This document shows positions 30,230 to 39,625 of a stretch of 64,000 nt of DNA, piece by piece. A program made the translations under genes and the position numbers. Under the pieces are notes generated by a model. It was not told the origin of the DNA, ran no database searches, and saw only the letters and a list, made by a program, of their open reading frames with translations. Numbering within the stretch: position 1 is the first letter of the stretch; the number at the start of each line of letters is the position of its first letter. Source of the DNA: Micromonospora sp. NBC_01813 (GTDB taxonomy: Bacteria > Actinomycetota > Actinomycetes > Mycobacteriales > Micromonosporaceae); the NCBI RefSeq assembly GCF_035917335.1, contig NZ_CP109067.1:2045001-2109000 (forward strand), in the 5' to 3' direction.

Positions 30230-30596
30230 GGGGCCTCCTCGAGTCCGTAATCTCCGTGGTGCCGTCGGCCCCGGGCCGGCCCCCGGATGGGGACGCCCCG
30301 GGAAAGCAGAAGGCCCCGGCATATGCCAGGGCCTGCTCGACCGGTCAATGACGCCGTCGACGGCGTCGGCCCGGCAGCGGACGCACCGCCGTCAGGTGAC
30401 CGGACCCGACCGCTGGACATACTGTCCGCGACACGGGTGGGAGCAGGCGCTCCGCTTTCGCGACTGCCACCGCTGGCCTTTCCCGAGTGACACGTCCCCG
30501 AAGGAACGCATTCCAAGGAAGCAGCACACCGAAGGCAGCGTGGTCGACAACGCAATGCTACCAGGCCCGGCACACCACCGGGCACCGGACGCGGGG
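30230..30596 (-). promoter_or_regulatory. Long structured leader of infC-rpmI-rplT
   Basis: No gene is visible in this 367-bp stretch. On the minus strand, TAGCAT (30559-30554) could be a -10, giving a leader of roughly 310 nt. It contains a strong stem at 30305-30337: the 11-bp near palindrome GGCCCTGGCAT/ATGCCGGGGCC plus AGCA/TGCT, followed by TTTCC. A second 18-bp palindrome with GACGCCGTC lies near 30350. These could act as an attenuator or L20/IF-3 autoregulatory site. Confidence 0.5.
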
Positions 30597-31088
30597 TCAG
30601 CCCGCGTGCGTCACCCGCTGCCACTCGGCGTGCAGGGCCCGCACCGCCCGGACCCCCTCGACGGCGTGCTCCTGGTCGACGACCTGCAGCGCGAGCACCG
30701 GCACCCGCTCGTCGTCGGGCAACTCGATGCTGGCCCAGGCGGCGTCCCGGTCGAACCGGACCGCGACGATCATCTCCCACGGCAGGTCGTAGGAGCGCCA
30801 TACGTTGCGCACCCGTACCCCGGTGGCGTCGGCGACGATCCGGGGTCGGGTGAACATCAGGATGATGATCGCGCCCACCACGCCGAGGCCGATCATCGCG
30901 GCCTGGTCGCCGCGCTGGAAGCTGCCCAGGTTCTCGCCGGTGGAGCCCTGCAGGCCGAAGCTGATGGCGGTGAACACCACCAGCAGCGCCGCTGCCAGCG
31001 ACCAGCACATCACCCGGATTCGGCGGGGCCGCACCACCACCGGGGCGCCGACCGCACCGGGCCGCGCCGTCGTCAGCTCGTCTGCCAC
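30597..31088 (-). CDS. PH-domain membrane protein
   Basis: About 163 aa. Two hydrophobic helices (VMCWSLAAALLVVFTAISFG and MIGLGVVGAIIILMF) are followed by a bacterial PH-like domain (RIVADATGVRVRNVWRSYDL, then WEMIVAVRFDRDAAWASIEL). This arrangement is typical of the bPH6-type small membrane proteins of actinobacteria. GTG at 31088 is the inferred start, and the upstream extension runs into the repeat. Function is unknown. Confidence 0.75.
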   Translation of the reverse strand: MADELTTARPGAVGAPVVVRPRRIRVMCWSLAAALLVVFTAISFGLQGSTGENLGSFQRGDQAAMIGLGVVGAIIILMFTRPRIVADATGVRVRNVWRSYDLPWEMIVAVRFDRDAAWASIELPDDERVPVLALQVVDQEHAVEGVRAVRALHAEWQRVTHAG

Positions 31089-31167
31089 CCGCCCGAGTCT
31101 GCCATCCCACTCCCCCCGCACCCCACCCACCTCGCCTCCCCGCGCCACCTTCCCACGAATCTTCCCT

Positions 31168-31229
31168 GACGATCTTGCAGTTATCGAGAGGTTTTGTCTT
31201 ATTTGTCCATCGATAAGTGCAAGATCGTC
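31168..31229. repeat. Dispersed intergenic palindrome, copy 2
   Basis: Arms 31168-31187 and 31210-31229 pair over 20 bp with one mismatch (CAG versus AAG core), around a 22-nt centre that ends TTGTCCA. It lies 4 bp after the DMT transporter stop, beyond the C-rich end of that gene, and about 80 bp before the PH-protein start. Confidence 0.85.
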
Positions 31230-31233
31230 GCGA

Positions 31234-32259
31234 TCATGGGTGGGGGTTGGGGTGGGTGGGGCGGACGGGTGGGCGGGCACCACGGCCGGAGACCAGCACA
31301 GCCACGATGATCAACGCCGCGCCGATCAGCAGGCCGACGCTGGCTCCGGGACCCCCCGGAACGACGACGTCGATCAGCAACGCCCCGACGAGTTGACCGG
31401 CGACCACCCCGAGACCGGTCCGCAACACCCCGACCGACCGCACCCCGACCAGCAGCGCCACCACGATGCACACCCCGAACAGGCCACCGAGATAGAGGTA
31501 CCACTGGCCCGGCCATCCACCGCCGGCCGCCGCCCCGTACGCACCCAGCAGACCGGCGGCGATCAGCACCAGCGGCGTACTGACCACGAAGTTCGCCACC
31601 GTTCCCATGGCCGTGGTGCTGGCCGCCGAGACCCGACCGTTGAGCGCCGACTGGATCGCCACCGCCAACCCACCGGCGACAGCGAGCGCGACCAGCCCGA
31701 CCGCGAGCTGCCCGACCGGCCGGCCGAGCTGCGCCACCACGACCGCCCCGACGCCGAGCAGCGCCCCGACCAGCCGGGGGCCGGTGATGGCGATCCGCCC
31801 GGCCGGGGCCAGCCCGACCCGGTCCACCGCCAGCCCACCGAGGCTGTTGCCGGCCACCTGGGCGATGGTCAGCACCGCCACCCCGAGCACCGGCACCGTG
31901 TAGGTGGCGGCGGTGACGAAGAACGCCCCGCCGATCCCGCCGAGGTAGGTCCACCACGGCAGCCGGGCCGTCCGCAGGGTACGCAGCCCCGCCCGCATCG
32001 ACGGGATGAGCAGCAGTCCGAGGGCGACCAGCAGCGAGCCGCCGACGTTGTTGACCACCGCGCCGATGGCGGCGCTGCCCATCCGGGCGCCGAGCTCGGC
32101 GTTGACCGCGCTCTGCGAGGCGGACGCCACCCCGCCGAACCCGGCGATGGTCAAGGCCAGCCAGGGCGGCAGCGCTCCGGCGACGCGGAGCGCCACCGCC
32201 CGATCAGTGGCTGGTGGATGGTCCGGTGGTTGCACCCGATCAGTGTCCCTGCCGGTCAA
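31234..32259 (-). CDS. DMT-superfamily transporter (YdcZ/DUF606 duplicated)
   Basis: About 341 aa with about ten transmembrane helices. Two homologous halves each carry the DUF606 motif: AVNAELGARMGSAAIGAVVN near residue 50 and ALNGRVSAASTTAMGTVANF near residue 205. Such proteins export or import small metabolites. The TTG at 32259 overlaps the GH30 stop (TTGA). GTG 32235, with AGGGA upstream, is an alternative start. It is likely co-transcribed with the glycosidase and could move a product sugar or related compound, which is an inference. Confidence 0.83.
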   Translation of the reverse strand: MTGRDTDRVQPPDHPPATDRAVALRVAGALPPWLALTIAGFGGVASASQSAVNAELGARMGSAAIGAVVNNVGGSLLVALGLLLIPSMRAGLRTLRTARLPWWTYLGGIGGAFFVTAATYTVPVLGVAVLTIAQVAGNSLGGLAVDRVGLAPAGRIAITGPRLVGALLGVGAVVVAQLGRPVGQLAVGLVALAVAGGLAVAIQSALNGRVSAASTTAMGTVANFVVSTPLVLIAAGLLGAYGAAAGGGWPGQWYLYLGGLFGVCIVVALLVGVRSVGVLRTGLGVVAGQLVGALLIDVVVPGGPGASVGLLIGAALIIVAVLVSGRGARPPVRPTHPNPHP

Positions 32260-35200
32260 TCCGAGAAGCTGACCTGGTACGTCCGGGTCTGAGCGCCGTC
32301 CTCACTGGTGACACTCACGGTCGCGACCCGCCCGTCGGCGTCCGCCTGAGCCACGACGACCCGCGCGTACGGGTCGACGGCGACCGCGCTGACCTGCGGG
32401 AGCCGCGGCCCGGCCGGCACGGTGTACGTCGGCTGGTCGGGGTCGAAGCCGGCCAGCGGCACCCCGTCGAGCGCGATCGAGGCGGCCGTCGCGTCGGCGG
32501 AGATCCCCGGTACCCGGGCGAAGACCTCGATCTCGCTGACCGTCATGTGCCGGTCCGGGTGTGCGGTGAGGACGACCCGTACCGCGTCGGTGGTCGCCGT
32601 GACCGGCACCGGCACCACCGGTGCGGCGGGCGTGCCGGTGGGGACGGTCACCGGAGCGCCGGCGTCGACCCAGTCACCCTGCGCGTCGCGGACCTGCACC
32701 TGCAGGGTACGGGCGTAGCTGTCGGAGCCGTCCCGGTAGAAGTGGGTGACCACCCGGGTCAGTGCGCGGTCCCGGGGCAGCGTGACGGTGAGCGTGTCTG
32801 CGGTGTTCTTCGTCCCGGACCGCCAGTTCGACCATGCCTTGTCGGTGAGGTTGCCGTTGATCAGGCCGGCCGCGGAGTATCCGGGTTCGGTGAAGGTGGC
32901 GGTGGCCCCGCTGGCCGTCGCCTTCGCCTCGACCGGTTCGGTGACCTGGATCCGGACGGTCGCCGCCACGGTGCGTCCCTCGCCGACGTCGGCCCGGCCG
33001 GCGAGGGTGACGACGCCGGGGTGGTCGAACGCACCGGCGGCGGGGGTGTCCCACCAGACGGGGCGTTCGACCGTGACGCCCTGCGCGGAGACCGCGGTGA
33101 CGGTCGCGGGCAGGTCCGGCAGCCCACCGACGAAGGTCTTCGCCCGGGCCGGTTCGGTGGCGGTGATGGTGTCGACGACGACCGTCGCCTGGGCGAGGTG
33201 GGTGCGGCCCTGCGCGTCGACGACCCGGCCGGTGACGGGCACCGTGCCCGGCTGCTTCCAGCGCACCGGGGCGACGTCACGCCAGGTGACCGGCAGCGTG
33301 TCCCGGACACCGTCGCGGGTGCGCGGCACCACCGTCGCCGGCAGCTCCGGCGCGGTGCCGGGCGTGGTGAACAGCTCGACCGGTTCGAGGCCGACGATCT
33401 TCTCGTCGATGATCCGCCAGAGTTGGTTGACCCCGGAGTTCGGCAGCCAGGTGGAGACTTCGGCACCGTCGTTGGTGGCCTGGCCGCCGACGTCGAGCAG
33501 CCGGCCGGTGCCGACGTTGACGAAGGTGTACGTGCCGTCGCCGGTGGTGGAGAGCATCCACTGGGCCTGCGGGTCGGGTTCGCCGGTGGCCGGGACGACG
33601 ACGGTGGCGCCGTCGACGACGGACAGTCGGCGGTCGCCGTCGACGGTGGTGACGGCGTACCGGGCCCGGTTGTGGTGGCCCTCGGTGAGCTTGGTGAGCT
33701 GCCACAGCTGGCTGGCGTCGTGCGGGGCGTCGGTGCGGATCACCGCGCCGGTGCCCGACGGGGTCAGCGAGCGGCCGCTCTGCACGCCCTGGATCCGGTA
33801 GACGTGGTTGTCGCGGATCAGCGAGGTGTCCAGCAGGACCCCGGAGACGCCCTCGATCAGGAAGGTGGTCACCGACTGGGCGGGGACGTCGAGCCGCGCG
33901 GTGCGGTCGGTGACGGCTACCGGGGTGCCCTGGCGCAGGGCCCCGTCGACGCTGGTGACGATCGGGGTCACCGTCGCGCCGGGTTCGACGATGCGGAACG
34001 CAGACAGGTCCAGCTGCACGGTCCGCGCCTCGGTGGCGGCGTTGACGTGTACGACGGTGGCCCGCTTGCCGGTGGAGATCGCCGCGACGCTGTTCGGGTC
34101 GTCGACCTTCATCAGCCGGTCGCCGGGGCGGATGTGGTGGGTGAAGTTACGCAGGGTGTGGAACTTGGTGTTGGTGTAGATCGGGCAGGTCTGCAGGGTG
34201 TCGGTGGCCGTGCAGTCGAACGGCACCTGGATGCTGCCCCAGTTGCCGCCGAGCGGGAACTCGCCGCCGGGTGCCATGTTGTCGTAGTCCTCGACCGGCT
34301 GCCACAGCACCCACGCGGTCGGCTCCAGCTCACGCAGGTCACCGACGATGTGCTGGGCGATGCCGAGGCCGGGGAGCATGCTGGTGAAGTTCTGGGCGCC
34401 GCTGCCCCAGGAACCCTCCACCTCGCTCATCCACAGTGGCTTGTCCGCGCCCTTGGCGACGTCCCGGACGGCGGTGCGCTGCCCGGTGCCGTAGGTGTGG
34501 ACGTTGAGCTGGGCGATGCGGTCGCGCACGTCGGCGCCGTACGCGTTCCAGTTGGTGAGGAAGGTGCCGGGGTTGGTCTCGTCCATCGCGGAGATAGCGG
34601 TGTCGCTGCCGGCGGCCTGCAGTTCGGCGTGGACCGCGTCGATCAGTTGCTGTTGCATGGCCGGGCCGACGTGGGCGCCTTCCTGGCGGCCGCCGACCGG
34701 TTGTCCGTCGGCGCCGAGCCGGGTCGACCAGTACGCGGTGTTCGGCTCGTTGAGCGGGTCGATGGTGTCGACGGTGATGCCGTGTGCCTGTTCCAGGTGC
34801 TGGGTGACCCGCACCAGGTAGGTGGCGAAGTCGTCGATGGTGTCCGGGCGTAGCTGCTCGGCGTTGGCGTCGAAGCCGCCGGAGACGTAGCCGCTGACGG
34901 TCTGGAACCACGGCGGCGAGTTGCTGAACGTCTCCCAGTGGGTGACGTCGTCGGCGATCTGGTCGATCCACCAGCGTTGCGCCGGGTCGGCGTCGAGGTT
35001 CCAGTGGTCGGGGTCGTCCGGGTCCCACCAGTCGCGGTCGTCGCGGGTGGTGCCGGCCGGGGCCTGCCACCAGCCGGGTACGGCGCCGCCGGGGCGCAGG
35101 TAGTCGGGCACGTCGGGGGCGTTGCCGCCGCCGATGTTGTAGCGGGCGATGTTGAGGTCGAGTCCGTCGTCGCCGAAGAGCAGTTCGGCGAGTTCCTCGC

Positions 35201-35465
35201 GGATCTCGTCGGGGTAGCCGCCGGTGGCGTTGGCGAACCAGACCAGGCTGGTGCCCCAGCCTTCGAACTCCTGGCCCTGGTACGCCGGATCGGGGCGGAC
35301 GGTGACCACGGTGTTCGCGGCCTCGGTGTTCGCGGCCTCGGCGGTGGCCGTGGCGGTGTTGGTGTGGGCGGATCCGGTGGCGGGGATGCCGACGACGGCG
35401 CCGACTGCCAGGGCGGTGGCGCTCAGCGCTGCGCCGAGTCGTGCTGCCGAGCTGTGTCCTTGCAC
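32256..35465 (-). CDS. Large secreted GH30-type glycoside hydrolase, multi-domain
   Basis: About 1069 aa. A Sec signal (LGAALSATALAVGAVVGIP) is followed by a clan-A (beta/alpha)8 domain at about 50-430. The acid/base glutamate is in DPLNEPN and the nucleophile in LWMSEVEGSWG. The fold start GWGTSLVWFANATGG resembles endo-beta-1,6-galactanases of GH30. After a beta-sandwich come a ricin-type trefoil (about 545-680, QLWQL/QWMLS/QLWRI repeats), Ig-like Big_4 segments and an F5/8C-like domain (about 840-990). A cadherin-like C-terminal end completes it. GTG at 35465 has GGAGG upstream. Probable substrate: plant or fungal galactan or arabinogalactan. Two LacI-type operators lie upstream. Confidence 0.88.
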   Translation of the reverse strand: MQGHSSAARLGAALSATALAVGAVVGIPATGSAHTNTATATAEAANTEAANTVVTVRPDPAYQGQEFEGWGTSLVWFANATGGYPDEIREELAELLFGDDGLDLNIARYNIGGGNAPDVPDYLRPGGAVPGWWQAPAGTTRDDRDWWDPDDPDHWNLDADPAQRWWIDQIADDVTHWETFSNSPPWFQTVSGYVSGGFDANAEQLRPDTIDDFATYLVRVTQHLEQAHGITVDTIDPLNEPNTAYWSTRLGADGQPVGGRQEGAHVGPAMQQQLIDAVHAELQAAGSDTAISAMDETNPGTFLTNWNAYGADVRDRIAQLNVHTYGTGQRTAVRDVAKGADKPLWMSEVEGSWGSGAQNFTSMLPGLGIAQHIVGDLRELEPTAWVLWQPVEDYDNMAPGGEFPLGGNWGSIQVPFDCTATDTLQTCPIYTNTKFHTLRNFTHHIRPGDRLMKVDDPNSVAAISTGKRATVVHVNAATEARTVQLDLSAFRIVEPGATVTPIVTSVDGALRQGTPVAVTDRTARLDVPAQSVTTFLIEGVSGVLLDTSLIRDNHVYRIQGVQSGRSLTPSGTGAVIRTDAPHDASQLWQLTKLTEGHHNRARYAVTTVDGDRRLSVVDGATVVVPATGEPDPQAQWMLSTTGDGTYTFVNVGTGRLLDVGGQATNDGAEVSTWLPNSGVNQLWRIIDEKIVGLEPVELFTTPGTAPELPATVVPRTRDGVRDTLPVTWRDVAPVRWKQPGTVPVTGRVVDAQGRTHLAQATVVVDTITATEPARAKTFVGGLPDLPATVTAVSAQGVTVERPVWWDTPAAGAFDHPGVVTLAGRADVGEGRTVAATVRIQVTEPVEAKATASGATATFTEPGYSAAGLINGNLTDKAWSNWRSGTKNTADTLTVTLPRDRALTRVVTHFYRDGSDSYARTLQVQVRDAQGDWVDAGAPVTVPTGTPAAPVVPVPVTATTDAVRVVLTAHPDRHMTVSEIEVFARVPGISADATAASIALDGVPLAGFDPDQPTYTVPAGPRLPQVSAVAVDPYARVVVAQADADGRVATVSVTSEDGAQTRTYQVSFSD

Positions 35466-35501
35466 GGGGGACGGGCCTCCTTCGGTACGCGACCAACGGT
35501 G

Positions 35502-35517
35502 ATGTTTGCGTAAACAC
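35502..35517. promoter_or_regulatory. LacI-type operator 1 of the glycosidase gene
   Basis: ATGTTTGCGTAAACAC, a near-perfect palindrome centred on CG, the usual LacI-family form. It lies 37 bp upstream of the GTG start. Confidence 0.6.
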
Positions 35518-35596
35518 CGGCACCGTCGGTGCGTCGGTCGGCCAGGGTGTTGCCGGGCTGCGTCGTCCCACGGATCACCATCGACACAGCCCGGCA

Positions 35597-35612
35597 ATGT
35601 TTACGTAAACAT
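35597..35612. promoter_or_regulatory. LacI-type operator 2 of the glycosidase gene
   Basis: ATGTTTACGTAAACAT is a perfect 16-bp palindrome. Its centre is 95 bp, about nine helical turns, from operator 1, so repression by looping is plausible. It is also 57 bp downstream of the aldehyde dehydrogenase stop. No lacI-like gene is in the window. Confidence 0.65.
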
Positions 35613-35668
35613 CGGCCCTGATGGTGGCACCGCCACCCACCAGCGTCAAGCCTGCGAAACGGCAGAGA

Positions 35669-37129
35669 TCAGAACGGGTACCGGGCGATGTCGCCCTGCA
35701 TCGTCACCCACTGCGTCTCGGTGAACGCGTCGATGTTGGCCGTCGGCCCACCGAACCGGGCCCCGGTGCCGGAGGCACCGACCCCGCCGAAGGGCGCCAC
35801 TGCCTCGTCGTCGACCGTCTGGTCGTTGATGTGCACGATGCCGCTCGGAATCCGGTTGGCCAGCGCCAACGCCTTCATCACGTCCCGGCTGAGGATGCCC
35901 AGCGACAGGCCGTACTCGGAATCGCGGGCCAACTCGACGGCCTGGTCCAGGTCGGTGAAGGTGGCCACCGGGGCGACCGGGCCGAACACCTCCTGGGCGA
36001 ACGCCGGAGAGTCGGGGGTGACGTCGGCCAGCACGGTCGGCCGGTAGAACAGCTCGTCGTAGGTGCCGCCGGCGGCCAGTCGGGCACCGGCGTCCACGCT
36101 CGCCGTGACCAGCGAGTGGATCCGGTCGCGCTGCCGTTCGTCGATGATCGGCCCGAGCGCCACCTGTCCCTTGGTCGGGTCGCCGACCGGCAGATGGTCC
36201 GCCTTCTCGGCCAGCTTCTCGACGTAGCGCTCGGCGATACTCTCGTGCACCAGGTGCCGGCCGGTGGTCATGCAGATCTGCCCCTGGTGCAGGAAGGAAC
36301 CCCAGGCGCCGGCGGAGGCGGCGAGGTCGAGATCGGCGTCGTCGAGCACGATCAACGCCGAGTTGCCGCCGAGTTCCAGGTGGGCCCGCTTGAGGTGGCG
36401 GCCGGCGGCCTCGCCGACCTTGCGCCCGGCGGCGGTCGAGCCGGTGAAGCTGATGACCCGGACCTGCCCGGCGGCGACCAGCGCCTCCCCCACGTCGGCC
36501 CCACCGGGCAGCACGTGGAACAGCCCGTCGGGCAGCCCAGCCTCCTGGAAGATCCGGGCGAGCACCACCCCACCGCAGACCGCCGTACGCGGGTCGGGCT
36601 TGAACACCACGGCGTTGCCGAGCGCCAGCGCCGGGGCGATCGACCGGATCGACAGGATGAGCGGGAAGTTGAACGGCGAGATCACGCCGACCACGCCGAC
36701 CGGCAGCCGCCGGGCCAGGCTCAGCCGGGGCTGCGCACTGGGCAGGATCTCGCCGAGCGAGTGCGAGGCGAGCGCGGCGGCCTCGTAGCACTCCTGCGCG
36801 GCGGTGGTCGTTTCCACCCCGGCCTTGGGCGGGATGGAGCCGGCCTCGCGGACCAGCCAGTCACCGATCTCGTCGGCGTACTGCTCGAACAACTGCCCGG
36901 CCCGGCGCAGCACCGCGGCCCGGTCCAGGTACCGGGCGGCGGCCCAGTCGCGCTGCGCCTGCGCGGCCTGGACGCAGGCCCGCGCCACGTCGTCGGCGTT
37001 GGCCAGCCCGACCTGGCCGATCTCCTCCCGGGTGGCGGGCGACCGGACGGGTCGGGTGCCGCCCGCCGCCTCGATCCAGCCGCCGCTGTAGATCATGCCG
37101 TGCCACGTCGTCGTGTCGAGCAGTCCCAT
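35669..37129 (-). CDS. Aldehyde dehydrogenase, benzaldehyde/vanillin dehydrogenase type
   Basis: About 486 aa, NAD(P)-dependent oxidation of an aldehyde to an acid. The catalytic cysteine is in GQICMTTGR, the glutamate in LELGGNSALIVLDDADLD, and the cofactor loop is FTGSTAAGRKVG. PFNFPLILSIRSIAPALALG and the N-terminal WHGMIYSGGWIEAAGG are typical of the aromatic-aldehyde clade. ATG at 37129 is the start. Substrate is inferred only. It is a single-gene unit. Confidence 0.9.
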   Translation of the reverse strand: MGLLDTTTWHGMIYSGGWIEAAGGTRPVRSPATREEIGQVGLANADDVARACVQAAQAQRDWAAARYLDRAAVLRRAGQLFEQYADEIGDWLVREAGSIPPKAGVETTTAAQECYEAAALASHSLGEILPSAQPRLSLARRLPVGVVGVISPFNFPLILSIRSIAPALALGNAVVFKPDPRTAVCGGVVLARIFQEAGLPDGLFHVLPGGADVGEALVAAGQVRVISFTGSTAAGRKVGEAAGRHLKRAHLELGGNSALIVLDDADLDLAASAGAWGSFLHQGQICMTTGRHLVHESIAERYVEKLAEKADHLPVGDPTKGQVALGPIIDERQRDRIHSLVTASVDAGARLAAGGTYDELFYRPTVLADVTPDSPAFAQEVFGPVAPVATFTDLDQAVELARDSEYGLSLGILSRDVMKALALANRIPSGIVHINDQTVDDEAVAPFGGVGASGTGARFGGPTANIDAFTETQWVTMQGDIARYPF

Positions 37130-37291
37130 GGATGAGCCTCCGCTGGTTCGGGAACGCCAAGGTGTCAGCCGTAACCTTCCCGAAACCGCTCGAAATCCAC
37201 CAGCGGAACGGCGCAATCCACTCAATTGTCGGCCGGGAGACGGCTCGACCAGCCGGCGGGCGCAAGCCGGACTGGTCGGCGCCCCGACAGG

Positions 37292-38140
37292 TCAGAGGCG
37301 GCAGGCGTGGATCGAGGTGACCAGGATGGCGCGGGCGCCGACCTCGTACAGCTCGTCCATGATCCGGTGCACCTCGGCCCGGCGGACCATCGCCTGCACC
37401 GCCACCCAGCCCTCGCGGTGTAGCGGTGAGATGGTCGGCGACTCGATGCCCGGGGTCAGCGCGCTCGCCTGCTCCAGCAGGTCGGCGCGTACGTCGTAGG
37501 CGAGCATCACGTACTTGCGGGCCACCAGGACGCCCTGCAGGCGGCGGACCAGTTGGTCGGCCTGGCCAGTGGTGGGGGTGCCGGCCGGGTGCACCAGCAC
37601 CGCCGAGGATTGCAGGATCGGCTCGCCGACGGTGACCAGGCCGGCCTGGCGCAGCGTGGCACCGGTCTCCACCACATCGGCGATGACGTCGGCGACACCG
37701 AGGCGGATGGCGTTCTCCACCGCCCCGTCGAGCCGGATCACCTCGGCCTTCAGTCCGTGTTCGCCCAGGTAGCGCTCGACCACCCCGGGGTACGCGGTGG
37801 CGATGCGCCGCCCGGCGATCTCCTCGGGCACCCGGGTCAGGGTCTGCGGGCCGGCGGCGAACCGGAACGTCGCGCCACCGAAGTCGAGGTCGAGCAACTC
37901 CTCGGCCGGGCTGGCCGAGTCGATCAGCAGGTCCCGGCCGGTGATGCCGAGCTCCAGCTCACCGGTGCCGACGTAGGTGGCGATGTCGCGGGGCCGCAGG
38001 TAGAAGAACTCGACGTCGTTGGCCGCGTCACGGCAGACGAGGTCCTTGGGGTCGGTGCGTTGGCGGTAGCCGGCTTCGCGCAGCATCTCGGCGGCCGGTC
38101 CGGAAAGGGTGCCTTTGTTGGGTACGGCGATGCGCAGCAT
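37292..38140 (-). CDS. hisG: ATP phosphoribosyltransferase (long form)
   Basis: About 282 aa. First step of histidine synthesis. The N-terminal MLRIAVPNKGTLSGPAAEML and the PRPP region DVVETGATLRQAGL are standard. The C-terminal ACT-like regulatory domain (about 210-282) is present, so it is the long form that does not need hisZ and is inhibited by histidine. RBS AGGAGCG precedes ATG 38140. Confidence 0.96.
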   Translation of the reverse strand: MLRIAVPNKGTLSGPAAEMLREAGYRQRTDPKDLVCRDAANDVEFFYLRPRDIATYVGTGELELGITGRDLLIDSASPAEELLDLDFGGATFRFAAGPQTLTRVPEEIAGRRIATAYPGVVERYLGEHGLKAEVIRLDGAVENAIRLGVADVIADVVETGATLRQAGLVTVGEPILQSSAVLVHPAGTPTTGQADQLVRRLQGVLVARKYVMLAYDVRADLLEQASALTPGIESPTISPLHREGWVAVQAMVRRAEVHRIMDELYEVGARAILVTSIHACRL

Positions 38141-38187
38141 CTCTGGTTCGCTCCTGTTGATCAAGGGTGCGTGGTCACAAGGGCGGG

Positions 38188-38451
38188 TCAGAGATGTCGG
38201 TAGACGTCCTCGAGTTCCAGTCCGGTGGCCAGCATCAGCACCTGGGCCTGGTAGAGCAGCTGGGAGATCTCCTCAGCGGCCCGCTGCGGGCTCTCGTGCT
38301 CGGCGGCCATCCACGACTCGGCCGCCTCCTCGACGACCTTCTTGCCGATGGCGTGCACGCCACGCTCCAGCGCGGCCACCGTCGACGAGCCGGGGGTCCC
38401 AGCCGCTGCCTTGGCCTGTAGCTCGGCGAACAGCTCCTCGAACGTCTTCAC
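38188..38451 (-). CDS. hisE: Phosphoribosyl-ATP pyrophosphatase
   Basis: 87 aa. Removes pyrophosphate from PR-ATP, the second histidine step. [35 protein letters not shown] and [15 protein letters not shown] are typical of the all-alpha MazG-like fold with its metal-binding acidic residues. GTG at 38451. It is 47 bp upstream of hisG, forming the conserved hisE-hisG unit. Confidence 0.95.
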   Translation of the reverse strand: MKTFEELFAELQAKAAAGTPGSSTVAALERGVHAIGKKVVEEAAESWMAAEHESPQRAAEEISQLLYQAQVLMLATGLELEDVYRHL

Positions 38452-38518
38452 GGTGCCTGATTGTGGCAGCCCGGTGGCAGGTGGGTGGGCACCGGGTCCG
38501 CGCCGGTCCACCAGCTGA

Positions 38519-39625
38519 TCACCGTACGGTGACCGCCACGTCGACGAGGTGCCGTTCACCCTCGCCTTCGACCATCGACTCCTCGTACGCCTCGATGGTG
38601 TACGCCCCCGGCGCCAGGGTCAGCTCGACGGTGGCTTCGCCGCGCCCGGGTGCGCCGGCGTCGAGGGTGACGTACCGCTGGTGGACGACCTGCCCGCCCT
38701 GGCGGACCCGCAGCTGCGCGGTCGCTTCGAAGACGCTGCCGGCGAGGTGCACGGTGAAGGTGCGTCCGACGGTGTCGCCGTGCTGCGGTTCGATCAGCCA
38801 GAGCATGGCCAGGGTGTCCAGCGGAGCTCCCTTGACGATCTCGCGACTGGTGTCGACGTGGCCCCACAGCCGGTCGACCGGTTCGCCGTCGAGCAGCAGC
38901 CGGATCCGTGGGTCGCCGCCGACGACCCCGGCGACCGTCCAGGCGAGCTGCTGTACGGCGGCGGCGGCACCGGCCGCGTCGAGGTTGGCGACCTCGGCGC
39001 CGCTGATGTTGACCCCGACGATGTCGTACTGGGTCCAGACACTGGTCACGGCGGCACCCGTCGGCCAGAGGGTGCGGTAGTCGGGGTCGCGTAGCCGGCT
39101 GCCGGAGAGCATCTCGGCGAGGGCGGCGCTCAGCTCGCCGACGACGTCCGGGCTGCCCAGGTCGAAGCGGTGGAACTCCCGGTAGAGCCGCAACTGCCCG
39201 TCGACCTCGCCGGCGTAGTAGACCGGCAGGGTGGCGACGGCGTCGCCGGCCTGTTCCCCGGCGGCGCCGGAAGTCGGCGGGGCCGCGGTACCGGGGCCGG
39301 TGAGCTGGCCGTCGAGGCCGCCCGGTGACCGGCTGGCCAGGTCACCGGGGGTCGCGTCGGGCTGGACCGGACCGGCGGTGGCCGCCCCGGGCGGCGGGGC
39401 GTGCGGCGGGGTCGGCAGGCAGCCGACGACACCGACGAAGGTGGCGGCGACGGTCGCGGCGGCGGTGCCGAGCAGGGCCACCGGGACGCGGCTGCGCCGC
39501 CTGGCGTCGATCTTCTCCTGGATCGCGGTCAGCGCGTCCGGGCGGATGTTGACCCGGTCGGCGTGCCCGCGCAGGACCCGGCGCAACAGGTCGTCGTCGC
39601 CGGGCTGGCTGTCGTGGTTGTCCAT
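38519..39625 (-). CDS. Membrane-anchored GerMN/Gmad2 domain protein, partner of the ECF sigma factor
   Basis: About 368 aa. A cytoplasmic N-terminus of about 48 residues ([20 protein letters not shown]) is followed by one transmembrane helix ([20 protein letters not shown]) and a Pro/Gly-rich linker. The extracellular part has a GerMN domain (about 130-245; [18 protein letters not shown]) and a Gmad2 Ig-like domain (about 270-365). The ATG overlaps the sigma gene stop as TGATG. The cytoplasmic tail could serve as an anti-sigma segment, a role inferred from coupling and topology. Confidence 0.8.
   Translation of the reverse strand: MDNHDSQPGDDDLLRRVLRGHADRVNIRPDALTAIQEKIDARRRSRVPVALLGTAAATVAATFVGVVGCLPTPPHAPPPGAATAGPVQPDATPGDLASRSPGGLDGQLTGPGTAAPPTSGAAGEQAGDAVATLPVYYAGEVDGQLRLYREFHRFDLGSPDVVGELSAALAEMLSGSRLRDPDYRTLWPTGAAVTSVWTQYDIVGVNISGAEVANLDAAGAAAAVQQLAWTVAGVVGGDPRIRLLLDGEPVDRLWGHVDTSREIVKGAPLDTLAMLWLIEPQHGDTVGRTFTVHLAGSVFEATAQLRVRQGGQVVHQRYVTLDAGAPGRGEATVELTLAPGAYTIEAYEESMVEGEGERHLVDVAVTVR

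Noticed and set aside
30230-30322. ATG at 30322 as start of infC
   Set aside because: It lies in the leader hairpin, and the added residues are Pro/Gly/Arg-rich with no resemblance to IF-3. The family N-terminus begins at the ATC codon.
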